The notes: generated by a model from the sequence alone, not told the origin. Positions 26,059 to 34,800 are shown, numbered from the stretch's first letter. The stretch is 64,000 nt of DNA from an uncultured Siphonobacter sp. (GCA_913775095.1 CAJYIW010000019.1:496001-560000), one strand, 5' to 3'. Numbers and translations: made by a program.

Positions 26059-26763
26059 GTGAACGAACAGTATCTGACTTATTACTCCCATCACCTGGGC
26101 CGAAACATTGATGTGTTGATTTATGGGCACTGGGGATACCCGGTTCTGGTTTTCCCTACTACCCTGGGGCGTTATTACCAGGCCAAAGATCATCAGCTGG
26201 TAGAGGCCGCCCGGCCCCTGATTGAACAGGGAAAAATAAAGCTTTACTGCGTCGATACCATTGATGCGGACTCCTGGTACGGCAAACATCTGCATCCCTC
26301 GGTTCGCGTTTATAATGCCAATCAGTATTATCTTTTTCTGCATGAGGAGTTTATTCCCTGGGTTCAGCAGCAGTGTCATGCGGCACGGGTAGCGGTTTCA
26401 GGATGCAGTTTCGGCGGTTACCATGCGGCTAATTTTGCCTTTCGATTTCCTTATAAGGTTTCTCACCTGTTTACGATGGGGGCTGCCTTTGACATTTGGA
26501 TGTTTATGGAGGGCTATTACGATAACAACGTGTATTTTAACAATCCACCCGATTACTTACCTCAATCCAATGATTCAAATTTGTGGAATATGGACATTGT
26601 TCTCGGTACCTGTCAGGCGGATTTCTGCCGCCCGGCCAATGAACAACTGTCTCATATTCTTTCAGGTAAACACATCCGACACTGGCTGGATATCCGCTGG
26701 CACGGCACGCACGACTGGCCCATCTGGCGGGAAATGTTTCCTCAATACCTCTCCCGAATCTAA
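26059..26763 (+). CDS. Alpha/beta hydrolase (esterase-like), first gene of amidoligase cluster
   Basis: The 234-residue protein has the nucleophile elbow GCSFGG (Ser117) and the expected late His in GTHDWP (His218), with a PVLVFPTT strand and a YCVDTIDADSWYG segment near the N-terminus. It lacks a signal peptide. It belongs to the PF00756-like hydrolases, but its substrate is unknown. The start is a GTG at 26059; there is no better in-frame codon before the conserved LTYYSHHLGR opening. It is followed after 20 bases by an ATP-grasp ligase and likely trims, releases or activates the cluster's product. Confidence 0.85.
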   Translation: MNEQYLTYYSHHLGRNIDVLIYGHWGYPVLVFPTTLGRYYQAKDHQLVEAARPLIEQGKIKLYCVDTIDADSWYGKHLHPSVRVYNANQYYLFLHEEFIPWVQQQCHAARVAVSGCSFGGYHAANFAFRFPYKVSHLFTMGAAFDIWMFMEGYYDNNVYFNNPPDYLPQSNDSNLWNMDIVLGTCQADFCRPANEQLSHILSGKHIRHWLDIRWHGTHDWPIWREMFPQYLSRI

Positions 26764-26783
26764 CATCAGCAAATAATAACCCG

Positions 26784-27788
26784 ATGAAAAAAATTGGTAT
26801 CCTTCACGGCATGGAAAACACGTTCCCGGCCGCTTTTATCGAACGCATTAATCAGAAAGCCCCCGAAGGCATCATAGCCGAAGCCCTCAGCATTGGTAAG
26901 GTGGTGCAGGGCGAAGCAACGGAATACGCCGTAATTATTGACCGCATATCCCAGGACGTTCCTTTTTACCGGGCTTACCTCAAAAACGCCGCTATTAATG
27001 GGACCATTGTCATCAATAACCCCTTCTGGTGGAGTGCGGATGAGAAGTTTTTCAATAACGCGGTGGCTCTTAAAGTAGGCGTTCCGGTTCCCAATACGGT
27101 TTTATTACCCTCCAAAGCCCGCCCCGATGATACCCAGGAAAGCTCGTTCCGCAACCTGGCCCTGATGCCCTGGGATGAAATCTACGGATACATTGGGTTT
27201 CCTGCCTTCATGAAACCTCATTCGGGCGGTGGCTGGAAGAGCGTGTATAAAGTTGATACAAAAGAAGAATTGTTCAGGGCTTATGAGGAAACGGGCCAGC
27301 TGGTCATGCTGCTTCAGGAGGCGGTTGATTTTCAATCCTATTACCGCTGTTACTGCATTGGGGGCAAGCACGTTCGGGTGATGCCTTACGAGCCACGCAA
27401 TCCGCATCATTTACGGTATGCCGCGAGTTTTAATGACAGCCCCGAGTTAATCAAACTCATGGAGGATTACGTCCTGCGACTGAATAAAGCTCTGGGTTAT
27501 GATTTCAATACGGTAGAATTTGCCGTCCGGGATGGTATTCCTCTGGCGATTGATTTTGGTAACCCCGCTCCCGATGCGGATTACAATTCCGTTGGAGCCG
27601 AAAACTTCGAGTGGGTCGTAGAAACCGCCGCCAACTTCGCCATTGAGAAAGCCCGGGAATTTGAACCCGGCAAACTCAACCTGACCTGGGGAGACTTCGC
27701 TAAAACGGCTACCTTACACGGCCACATCGGCGAATTACTGGAGCCCTACGCTCCCACTAAGTCGACTAAGAAATTAAAGAAGAAGTAA
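26784..27788 (+). CDS. ATP-grasp ligase (amidoligase cluster)
   Basis: This 334-residue enzyme carries an ATP-grasp fold: the phosphate-binding lysine and glycine loop FMKPHSGGGWKSV (K144, G148-150), the hinge region LLQEAVDF, and the metal site VEFAVRDGIPLAIDFGNPAPD (E245, D257, N260). ATP-grasp enzymes activate a carboxylate as acyl phosphate and join it to an amine or thiol. It has no signal peptide and ends in a lysine-rich tail. Gaps of 20 and 15 bases link it to its neighbours. Its closest type might be RimK/D-Ala-D-Ala-ligase-like, but the substrate is unknown. Confidence 0.85.
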   Translation: MKKIGILHGMENTFPAAFIERINQKAPEGIIAEALSIGKVVQGEATEYAVIIDRISQDVPFYRAYLKNAAINGTIVINNPFWWSADEKFFNNAVALKVGVPVPNTVLLPSKARPDDTQESSFRNLALMPWDEIYGYIGFPAFMKPHSGGGWKSVYKVDTKEELFRAYEETGQLVMLLQEAVDFQSYYRCYCIGGKHVRVMPYEPRNPHHLRYAASFNDSPELIKLMEDYVLRLNKALGYDFNTVEFAVRDGIPLAIDFGNPAPDADYNSVGAENFEWVVETAANFAIEKAREFEPGKLNLTWGDFAKTATLHGHIGELLEPYAPTKSTKKLKKK

Positions 27789-27803
27789 CTGAACATCAAT
27801 CAT

Positions 27804-28904
27804 ATGCCCGTATTTACCCTTGGCATTGAAGAAGAATTTCAAACCATAGACCCCGACACCCGGGAACTCCGCTCTCACATGAGTAAAATCGTGGACGGTG
27901 GAAAGATTATCTTGCAGGAACGCGTAAAAGCTGAAATGCACCAGGCGGTGGTGGAGGTAGGGACGAATATCTGTACCAATATTCAGGAAGCCCGGGAGGA
28001 AGTTACCTTCCTTCGCCGGGAAATCATGGAGCTGGCCGATAAGCAAAATTTAAGAATTGCCGCGGCCGGAACGCACCCCATTTCTGATTGGGTGGATCAG
28101 TTAATTACTCCTAACCCCCGGTACGATCAGCTCATCAGCGAAATGCGGGATGTGGCTCGTTCCAATCTTATTTTCGGTTTGCACGTGCACGTCGGTATTC
28201 CGAGCCGGAATGAAGGACTGGAGATCATGAATGCCGTGCGTTATTTCCTGCCGCACATTTATGCCCTGAGTACCAATTCTCCGTTCTGGTGCGGTCGGGA
28301 TACGGGTTTCAAGAGTTACCGTTCCAAGGTTTTTGATAAATTCCCCCGAACCGGAATTCCTGAGTACTTCAATTCTGCTAACGAGTACGACGAATACGTC
28401 AATCTGCTCGTCAAAACGAATTGCATTGATGATGGCAAGAAAATCTGGTGGGACATTCGCCTGCATCCGCATTTCGACACGGTGGAATTTCGGATCTGCG
28501 ATATTCCGATGCGGGTGGACGAAACCATCGCTCTGGCCGCGTTGATGCAGGCTCTGGTGGTGAAGATTTACAAGCTCATGAAGCAGAATCTGAATTTCCG
28601 GATGTATCGAAAAGCCCTGATCAGTGAAAATAAATGGCGGGCAGCCCGGTACGGAATTTCGGGGAAACTGATTGATTTTGGACGTCAGGAGGAGGTGGAA
28701 TACCACATTCTGGCTCAGGAGTTACTGGACTTTGTTGACGATGTGCTGGATGAACTGGGCAGTCGGAAAGAAGTGGAGTACATCCATCAGATTCTGCAAA
28801 TGGGAACCGGAGCCGACCGCCAGCTGGCCGTTTGGGAGGAAACTCAGGATTTGAAAAAGGTAGTGGACTACATCGTCGCTGAAACCTGTTACGGAATAAG
28901 ATAA
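27804..28904 (+). CDS. Carboxylate-amine ligase, GCS2 family (YbdK-like)
   Basis: The 366-residue protein has the glutamate-cysteine ligase family 2 opening TLGIEEEFQTIDPDTREL, followed by VVEVGTNIC, GLHVHVGIPSRNE and HPHFDTVEFRICDIPM, which carry the metal and nucleotide ligands of the fold. GCS2/YbdK proteins make gamma-glutamyl or similar amide bonds with ATP. The length (about 370) is normal. It lies third in the cluster, 15 bases after the ATP-grasp gene. Glutathione synthesis is unlikely because no canonical gshB is present and the neighbours are unusual. Confidence 0.92.
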   Translation: MPVFTLGIEEEFQTIDPDTRELRSHMSKIVDGGKIILQERVKAEMHQAVVEVGTNICTNIQEAREEVTFLRREIMELADKQNLRIAAAGTHPISDWVDQLITPNPRYDQLISEMRDVARSNLIFGLHVHVGIPSRNEGLEIMNAVRYFLPHIYALSTNSPFWCGRDTGFKSYRSKVFDKFPRTGIPEYFNSANEYDEYVNLLVKTNCIDDGKKIWWDIRLHPHFDTVEFRICDIPMRVDETIALAALMQALVVKIYKLMKQNLNFRMYRKALISENKWRAARYGISGKLIDFGRQEEVEYHILAQELLDFVDDVLDELGSRKEVEYIHQILQMGTGADRQLAVWEETQDLKKVVDYIVAETCYGIR

Positions 28905-28999
28905 TATCAAGAGTATCGATAAAGATGCCGATCTTTGCCTCTACTAGTGGTGTATTTCATTGCCCCGCCCGGACATTTACTTAATTACTTTTGAGGAGT

Positions 29000-29812
29000 A
29001 TGAATAGAATTCGAATTGCCATTCTTGATTTATATAATGGCGTTCCTAATGAAGGAATGCGTTGTATTAACCAGCTCGTCCAGGAGTTTTCGCAGGAAAT
29101 TGGAGGTTGCGATATCGCTCATTTTGACGTCCGTCAGAAGTTTGAATTTCCTAAGGTCGCCGATTTTGATATTTTCATTTCAACCGGGGGTCCCGGAAAT
29201 CCGCTTGAGACCGACGGCTGGGGATCGGATTATTTTGCCGTTATCGATGGAATTTTTGAACATAACCAATCGCAGTCGCCTAAGAAATACCTTTTACTGA
29301 TCTGTCATTCCTTCCAGATGGTTTGCCATCATTTGGGCCTTGCGACGGTCAATCGCCGGAAATCCACCAGCTTTGGTACTTTCCCGATTCATAAAACGGC
29401 AAATGGCTACGACGAACCTTACTTCGAATTGTTACCCGATCCTTTCTGGGCCGTGGATTCCCGCGATTACCAGATCATTAATGCCAACCTGGCCCAGATT
29501 GATGCCATGGGTGCGAAGGTGTTGAGTCGGGAAAAGATTCGTCCGCATGTACCGCTGGAGCGGGCCATCATGTCGATCCGGTTCTCCAAGGAAGTATTCG
29601 GTACGCAATTTCACCCCGAAGCCGATGCCGAAGGGATGCTGCGTTACTTTGAACAGCCCGAAAAACAGAAACAGATCATTGATGAGCACGGCTATGACAA
29701 ATACCAGAGCATGGTCAGTCACCTCAATGATCCCGACAAAATTCTGTTGACCGAGTCGGTTATTATTCCGACTTTCCTCCGGGATGCTTACCACAAATTG
29801 TCTTCCAACTAA
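29000..29812 (+). CDS. Class I glutamine amidotransferase-like protein
   Basis: The 270-residue protein has the class I GATase fold: oxyanion loop STGGPGNP, nucleophile C102 in LICHSFQM and the His-Glu pair in FHPEAD (H205, E207). The elbow reads ICHSFQ rather than the usual GxCxGxQ, so activity may be modified. These enzymes usually release ammonia from glutamine; related members hydrolyse gamma-glutamyl amides. The ATG at 29000 is chosen over an in-frame TTG at 28991. It starts 95 bases after the GCS2 gene, the largest gap in the cluster, and a TACTTTTG at 28986-28993 could be an internal promoter. Confidence 0.87.
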   Translation: MNRIRIAILDLYNGVPNEGMRCINQLVQEFSQEIGGCDIAHFDVRQKFEFPKVADFDIFISTGGPGNPLETDGWGSDYFAVIDGIFEHNQSQSPKKYLLLICHSFQMVCHHLGLATVNRRKSTSFGTFPIHKTANGYDEPYFELLPDPFWAVDSRDYQIINANLAQIDAMGAKVLSREKIRPHVPLERAIMSIRFSKEVFGTQFHPEADAEGMLRYFEQPEKQKQIIDEHGYDKYQSMVSHLNDPDKILLTESVIIPTFLRDAYHKLSSN

Positions 29813-29827
29813 AGTCAAGAGGAACGT

Positions 29828-31021
29828 ATGATTCCAGCCGTTCGAGCCCGTTATAACGCCGCATTCACCGAAGAAAAATACCAGCACTTTATGGATACCA
29901 TCCATCAGGACTGGCCCAATCAGCTGGAATTTCGAATTGCCGAAACGCCCGTTTTCGTTCCGGCTTCGCTGCGTGAAAAATTAATAACGGCCTGCGAATC
30001 ATTCATCGATACGATAGCGGCACCCGATTTCAAGATGAAAACGGATGCCGCTATTCCTCCGCATCAGCGAGTGCCGAATGAAAACGCCCACTCGCATTTC
30101 CTGGCGATTGATTTTGCCGTTTGCCAGGATGAAGCGGGCGAATATGTTCCTCAGCTTATTGAATTACAGGGATTTCCCTCTTTGTTTGCTTTTCAGGGGT
30201 ACGTGTCGGAGTTGTTTAAAAGTCAGTTTCCCATACCGGAGTCGTTCATCTGGAACTTCGGCAATTATTCGCTCGAAGCTTACCAACAAAAACTCAGGGA
30301 AGTCATTCTGGCCGATGAAGATCCGGCTCACTGCATTTTGCTGGAAATCTTCCCCGAAAAACAGAAAACACGGGTGGATTTTGCGGTTACTGAAGCCTTT
30401 CTGGGTATTCAGTCGGTTTGCTATACCCAGATTAAAAAGGAAGGCCGAACGCTGTATTATGATTTTAATGGCGTAAAAACACCCATTAAACGGATCTATA
30501 ATCGCCTGATTTTTGATGAACTGGCGAGTTACCCCGACCTAAAAACAGCATTTAACTTTACGGACGATCTGGACGTAATCTGGGTGGGGCATCCCAACTG
30601 GTTTTTCCGGATTTCCAAATACACCCTGCCCCTGCTTCAATCCCCGTACGTCCCGGAAACGCATTACCTCAGCGAGTACGGAGGTAATTTTCCTGAAGGT
30701 CTGGAGGATTACGTACTGAAACCGCTGTTTAGCTTCGCTGGAACGGGCGTTAACCTTTACCCTACCCGAGAGTTACTTGCCGAAATCAGGGATCCTGAAA
30801 ATTATATTCTTCAGAAAAAAGTCCATTACCAGCCTGTCATTCAGGCTCCCGACGGGTTAGTGAAATGCGAAATACGGATGTTATACGTCTGGCCCGATGG
30901 GGCGGCCCGTCCTCAGTTACTGACCAGCCTGAGCCGTTTGAGTCGCGGCGAGATGATTGGGGTTCGCTTTAACCAGGACTTTACCTGGGTTGGTGGGACG
31001 GCTTGTTTCTTCGAGTCCTGA
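29828..31021 (+). CDS. Putative circularly permuted ATP-grasp protein (amidoligase cluster)
   Basis: The 397-residue protein is not a standard family to the eye. A Glu-containing metal-site-like segment QLIELQGFPSLFAF (E112) lies in the N-terminal half. A lysine/glycine loop DYVLKPLFSFAGTGV (K298, G305-307), a hinge-like ILQKKVHYQPV and CEIRMLYVW lie near the C-terminus. The order (metal site before nucleotide loop) is reversed from normal ATP-grasps and fits circularly permuted members such as glutathionylspermidine-synthase-like enzymes. This is inference from motif order. It is 15 bases after the amidotransferase gene and ends the cluster. Confidence 0.65.
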   Translation: MIPAVRARYNAAFTEEKYQHFMDTIHQDWPNQLEFRIAETPVFVPASLREKLITACESFIDTIAAPDFKMKTDAAIPPHQRVPNENAHSHFLAIDFAVCQDEAGEYVPQLIELQGFPSLFAFQGYVSELFKSQFPIPESFIWNFGNYSLEAYQQKLREVILADEDPAHCILLEIFPEKQKTRVDFAVTEAFLGIQSVCYTQIKKEGRTLYYDFNGVKTPIKRIYNRLIFDELASYPDLKTAFNFTDDLDVIWVGHPNWFFRISKYTLPLLQSPYVPETHYLSEYGGNFPEGLEDYVLKPLFSFAGTGVNLYPTRELLAEIRDPENYILQKKVHYQPVIQAPDGLVKCEIRMLYVWPDGAARPQLLTSLSRLSRGEMIGVRFNQDFTWVGGTACFFES

Positions 31022-31051
31022 GCTATAAACCGTGATGCTTCTTACCGGATT

Positions 31052-31085
31052 TTTGCCTCACCAAACGAGACAAAACGTACCTTTG
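31052..31085 (+). promoter_or_regulatory. Promoter of class III aminotransferase gene
   Basis: TTTG at 31052-31055 and TACCTTTG at 31078-31085 are 22 bases apart, close to the Bacteroidota consensus. Transcription would start near 31091, about 40 bases before the ATG at 31133, so the aminotransferase has its own promoter. Confidence 0.65.
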
Positions 31086-31132
31086 CCGGACTTTTTATTA
31101 ACGGCAGGTCTGGTACAGGCTTGCATTTTGCC

Positions 31133-32338
31133 ATGCATCAACGACAGCTTTTTTTAAATTATCTCGCTCAAACCTCTGATTTCCCCCTGGCTCTGGAGAT
31201 TGAAAAAGCCGAAGGCGTCTGGCTTTACAGCCCTGACGGTAAGGCTTATATGGATCTGATTGCGGGCATTGGCGTGTCTAATGTCGGCCATCGGCATCCA
31301 AATGTGGTGAACGCCATCAAACACCAGGTCGATCATTACCTGCATACGCTCGTGTACGGCGAATACGTCCAGGCTCCGCAAGTGCAGCTGGCCGAGGCGT
31401 TGGTGCAGACCCTGAGTACTTACCGTACGCCCATGGGATACGCCATCGATAATGTGTACCTGACCAACTCGGGAGCAGAAGCCGTGGAAGGGGCCATGAA
31501 ACTGGCCAAGCGGTTTACGGGACGGACCGAAATTATTTCGTGCATTAATGCCTATCATGGTTCTACCCAGGGAGCCCTGAGTCTGGCCGGAGCCGATTTT
31601 TTCAAGCAACCCTTTCGCCCCTTATTACCCGACATTCGCCATATCCATCACGGACTAATTTCTGATTTAGCATCCATTACCAGCCGAACTGCCGCCGTGG
31701 TTATTGAAGTTATTTCGGCTGAATCCGGCATTCGGGTTCCTTCGCCGGAATATTTGCAGGCTCTCCGGGACCGGTGTACGGAAACGGGTACTTTACTGAT
31801 CTTCGATGAAATTCAGACGGGGTTTGGCCGGACGGGTTCCTTCTGGGCGTTCGAACAGTTTGGCATCGTTCCCGATGTATTGCTTTCGGCGAAAGGCATG
31901 GGCGGTGGCATGCCCATCGGGGCTTTCATGGCTCCGATGGAGTTAATGCAGGTGTTCAAGAACAATCCCATTCTGGGTCACATCACTACGTTTGGCGGGC
32001 ATCCCGTCAGTGCGGCGGCTTCGCTGGCGACGGTTCGAACGATTCTGGAAGAAAAACTCTGTGAATCCGTACCCGCTAAAGCTCAGTTATTCCGGCAGTT
32101 ACTGGTGCACCCGGCTATTCGCGAAGTGAGAGGCCAGGGTTTATTCATGGCGGTCGAATTTGCTGATTTTGCTCAGCTAAAAGCCATTATTGACCACGGC
32201 ATTGAAAATGGTGTCATTACCGACTGGTTCCTGTTCTGTGACAACTCCATGCGGATTGCCCCTCCCTTAACCATTACCGAAGCTGAAATCCGTCAGGCCT
32301 GCGAGGTAATTTTGCAGGCGATTGATGCGGTGGCCTAA
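31133..32338 (+). CDS. Class III PLP-dependent aminotransferase
   Basis: This protein of about 401 residues has the class III fold: GIGVSNVGHRHP, the cofactor-contact string TNSGAEAVEGAMKLAKR, the aspartate region LLIFDEIQTGFGRTG and the Schiff-base lysine in LLSAKGMGGGMPIGAF. It resembles ornithine, acetylornithine or 4-aminobutyrate aminotransferases; the substrate is not decided. The ATG at 31133 is preferred to the TTG at 31121. A clear promoter upstream and a 111-base gap separate it from the amidoligase genes, so it need not belong to their pathway, though it could supply an amino precursor. Confidence 0.92.
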   Translation: MHQRQLFLNYLAQTSDFPLALEIEKAEGVWLYSPDGKAYMDLIAGIGVSNVGHRHPNVVNAIKHQVDHYLHTLVYGEYVQAPQVQLAEALVQTLSTYRTPMGYAIDNVYLTNSGAEAVEGAMKLAKRFTGRTEIISCINAYHGSTQGALSLAGADFFKQPFRPLLPDIRHIHHGLISDLASITSRTAAVVIEVISAESGIRVPSPEYLQALRDRCTETGTLLIFDEIQTGFGRTGSFWAFEQFGIVPDVLLSAKGMGGGMPIGAFMAPMELMQVFKNNPILGHITTFGGHPVSAAASLATVRTILEEKLCESVPAKAQLFRQLLVHPAIREVRGQGLFMAVEFADFAQLKAIIDHGIENGVITDWFLFCDNSMRIAPPLTITEAEIRQACEVILQAIDAVA

Positions 32339-32361
32339 TGGTCGTTTTCTATTCTTAAAAC

Positions 32362-32395
32362 AACTTCCCGAAAGCTTTAGAACTTTCGGGAAGTT
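32362..32395 (+). terminator. Terminator of aminotransferase gene
   Basis: The 13-base-pair stem AACTTCCCGAAAG / CTTTCGGGAAGTT lies 24 bases past the stop. A similar CTTCCCG hairpin ends trpS at 34769. Confidence 0.8.
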
Positions 32396-32463
32396 AAATT
32401 ACCAGAAGTTAAACTACCAGCGGTTTTCTGATAGTTAAAAGCAGCTCTTTTAAAAAGCTGATG

Positions 32464-32509
32464 CAACGAAAAGAGGTTTGAGAATTGTTTCTCAAACCTC
32501 TTTTCGTTG
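32464..32509 (-). terminator. Long perfect hairpin downstream of trxA
   Basis: A 21-base-pair uninterrupted stem (CAACGAAAAGAGG... paired with its complement) has a four-base loop. It lies 23 bases past the trxA stop on the minus strand and probably ends trxA transcription, although no long T run follows outside the stem. Confidence 0.78.
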
Positions 32510-32531
32510 TATCAAACACTCAAACTATAAA

Positions 32532-32855
32532 CTATAACTGAGCGGCCAGTTTCTGAGCCAATACAGGCTTAGGTACGGCACCTACTACTTTATCAACGAG
32601 TTCTCCATTTTTGAAAATCATCAGCGTAGGGATACTACGGATACCAAATTTAGAAGGAGTCGTGCTGTTGGCATCTACGTCCATTTTCGCTACGACGGCT
32701 TTACCCTCGTATTCGCCGGCCAGTTCTTCCACAACGGGTCCGATCATCTTACAGGGTCCACACCATTCAGCCCAGAAATCTACGAGTACTGGTTTATCAG
32801 AATTGATCAGTTCTTCAAAATTGGAATCAGTTGCTTCAATTGCTTTGTGTGCCAT
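32532..32855 (-). CDS. trxA: Thioredoxin
   Basis: The 107-residue protein has the thioredoxin active site WCGPC (C32, C35) in [15 protein letters not shown], the cis-proline segment [10 protein letters not shown] and the normal length and fold of thioredoxin 1. It reduces protein disulfides in the cytoplasm, with thioredoxin reductase supplying electrons. There is no signal peptide, in contrast to the exported thioredoxin-fold protein at 2229-3248. It appears to be a single-gene unit with a strong hairpin downstream. Confidence 0.98.
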   Translation of the reverse strand: MAHKAIEATDSNFEELINSDKPVLVDFWAEWCGPCKMIGPVVEELAGEYEGKAVVAKMDVDANSTTPSKFGIRSIPTLMIFKNGELVDKVVGAVPKPVLAQKLAAQL

Positions 32856-32996
32856 TGTCTTGTTCTATTTGTAATGAGTAGATATTTCGAAGGTAAAACG
32901 GATTCGCTTCGTGAAAGTTCAAACTAGCTTCAGAATCTTGCTTCCGTTTATCTGTAGGGAGAACAAAGCCCGGAAGTAATTAATTCATTTCGATTA

Positions 32997-33677
32997 CTAG
33001 TTTTCCTCGTCGGCGGATTCCTCAAAAATCATATTCAGAAAATCCAGATAAGGTTTCAGAAGCAGGCAACTCTGCTCTACGTTTTCGGTGAAATCGGGCG
33101 AAGTTACTTCTTTATCCGTAAATGGATGAGAGAAAAAGAGTTGCGTCCGGCGAATCAGTTCGATATCGGGATGATCTTTGGGATAGCCCTTCGGAGCTGT
33201 TTTCAGGGACGAACCTTCGGGATTACCAAAATGCTCTATGAAGGCCGGAGCGTAAATAATATCCTTGATTTCCTGCGGGTTATAGTCCACTTCCTGACGG
33301 AATTTAGCGAGTTGAACCGGATTGGTATCCCACATACCCCCGCCCAGAAAGGAACCTCCCGGCGTAAGGTGCAGGTAATAATCCATCTTCGGCGACTTCC
33401 GGCCGCCTTCCCCGAAACTCGCGGCCAGCCAGGTTTTATAGGGCGATTTATTGGGCGAAAAACGCACGTCACGGGCAATGCGGTAATTACAGTCCTGCAC
33501 CCGGATTCCGGCCAGGTTTTCGAATTTCCCAATCCGATTGATTAAATCCTGAACGGTCTCTTCAAAATTGGATTTAACCGTTTCCCATTCTTTTTTGTGT
33601 CCCTGAAACCATTCCCGGGTATTGTTTTGAGCTAAGTCTTTCAAAAACTTTAAGGTTGATACTGGAATTTGGGGCAT
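32997..33677 (-). CDS. DUF2461 domain-containing protein
   Basis: This 226-residue protein matches DUF2461 (TIGR02453). It opens STLKFLKDLAQNNTREWFQGHKKEW, continues with YRIARDVRFSPNKSPYKTW and the PGGSFLGGGMWDTNPVQLAKFR string, all diagnostic for the family. The function is unknown and the protein is cytoplasmic. The ATG at 33677 is chosen because the conserved region starts only a few residues after it; a frame extension to 33749 has no family similarity. It is divergent from trpS, with 107 bases between the starts. Confidence 0.9.
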   Translation of the reverse strand: MPQIPVSTLKFLKDLAQNNTREWFQGHKKEWETVKSNFEETVQDLINRIGKFENLAGIRVQDCNYRIARDVRFSPNKSPYKTWLAASFGEGGRKSPKMDYYLHLTPGGSFLGGGMWDTNPVQLAKFRQEVDYNPQEIKDIIYAPAFIEHFGNPEGSSLKTAPKGYPKDHPDIELIRRTQLFFSHPFTDKEVTSPDFTENVEQSCLLLKPYLDFLNMIFEESADEEN

Positions 33678-33784
33678 AGTCTCGTCGGTATATTTTTGAT
33701 TACGGTTTGCAGATTGCAGTTTTGCAGTAAAATTAGATCGCCCGGTCACACGAGCGAAAAACCCAATTAACTTTTTAAGTTCCG

Positions 33785-34756
33785 ATGGCTCGTATTCTTA
33801 CCGGCATTCAAAGTTCCGGCCTTCCTCACCTGGGAAATATTCTGGGGGCAATTCTCCCCTCCATTGAGTTATCAAAAGATCCCGCCAATGATTCATTCTT
33901 TTTCATTGCCGATCTGCACTCACTCACGTCCCTGAAAGACGGCGAAGCCCGTCGCCAGTACACGTATGCCATTGCGGCCGCCTGGATTGCCTGTGGGTTT
34001 GATACGGAGAAAAACGTGTTTTTCCGTCAGTCCCGCATTGCTGAACACACCGAACTGGCCTGGTATCTGGAGTGCTTCACCCCCTACCCGATGCTGGCGA
34101 ACGCTCACTCCTTCAAGGATAAATCCGAGAACCTCAAGGACGTGAACTCGGGTTTATTTGTCTATCCCGTTCTGCAAACGGCGGATATCGTTTTATACGA
34201 TGCCGAGCTGGTGCCGGTGGGCAAAGACCAGAAACAGCACCTGGAAATCTCGCGTGATATTGCTTCGGCATTCAACAGCAAATACCCCGAAACGCTGGTG
34301 TTACCCGAGGCCCGCATCAGCGAAAGTGTCATGACCATTCCGGGAACGGACGGTCGTAAAATGTCGAAGTCGTACAATAACTACATCAACATCTTCCTGC
34401 CCGAAAAGCAGTTACGCAAAGCCGTGATGAGCATCCTGACGGATTCTACTCCGCTGGAAGAGCCCAAGAACACCGAAGGTGACATTACGTTTACCTTATA
34501 CTCCTTACTGGCTACGCCCGATCAAATCGCTCAGATGAAAGCGAATTACGAAGGTGGTAACTACGGCTACGGTCACGCCAAACAGGCCTTGTACGAGCTG
34601 ATTCTCGAACGTTTTGCTACCGAACGCGAACGTTTCAATTATTACATGGAACATCCGCAGGAACTGGAGAAAATCCTGAGCGTCGGTGAAGAAAAGGCGA
34701 AAGTGGTTGCTCAGCAAACCATCAAACGAGTTCGGGACGTACTCGGCTTTAGTTAG
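33785..34756 (+). CDS. trpS: Tryptophanyl-tRNA synthetase
   Basis: This 323-residue class I aminoacyl-tRNA synthetase charges tRNA-Trp. The HIGH-like motif is present in the variant form PHLGN (SSGLPHLGNILGA), and KMSKS is intact (GRKMSKSYNNYI). FIADLHSLTS and the tryptophan-pocket region VYPVLQTADIVLYDAELVPVG are typical. The length is normal. It is followed by a terminator and then by a PAP2 phosphatase gene. Confidence 0.97.
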   Translation: MARILTGIQSSGLPHLGNILGAILPSIELSKDPANDSFFFIADLHSLTSLKDGEARRQYTYAIAAAWIACGFDTEKNVFFRQSRIAEHTELAWYLECFTPYPMLANAHSFKDKSENLKDVNSGLFVYPVLQTADIVLYDAELVPVGKDQKQHLEISRDIASAFNSKYPETLVLPEARISESVMTIPGTDGRKMSKSYNNYINIFLPEKQLRKAVMSILTDSTPLEEPKNTEGDITFTLYSLLATPDQIAQMKANYEGGNYGYGHAKQALYELILERFATERERFNYYMEHPQELEKILSVGEEKAKVVAQQTIKRVRDVLGFS

Positions 34757-34768
34757 TATCCGTTTGAG

Positions 34769-34800
34769 CTTCCCGGAAGAGTAGAGCTTTCGGGAAGTTT
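34769..34800 (+). terminator. Terminator of trpS
   Basis: CTTCCCGGAAG pairs with CTTTCGGGAAG around a short loop and is followed by TTTTTT. It lies 13 bases past the trpS stop. Confidence 0.85.

Noticed and set aside
26059-28904. Glutathione or ergothioneine synthesis as the role of the ATP-grasp and GCS2 genes
   Set aside because: The second ligase, the amidotransferase and the hydrolase do not fit either pathway, and no canonical gshB or egt genes are present.
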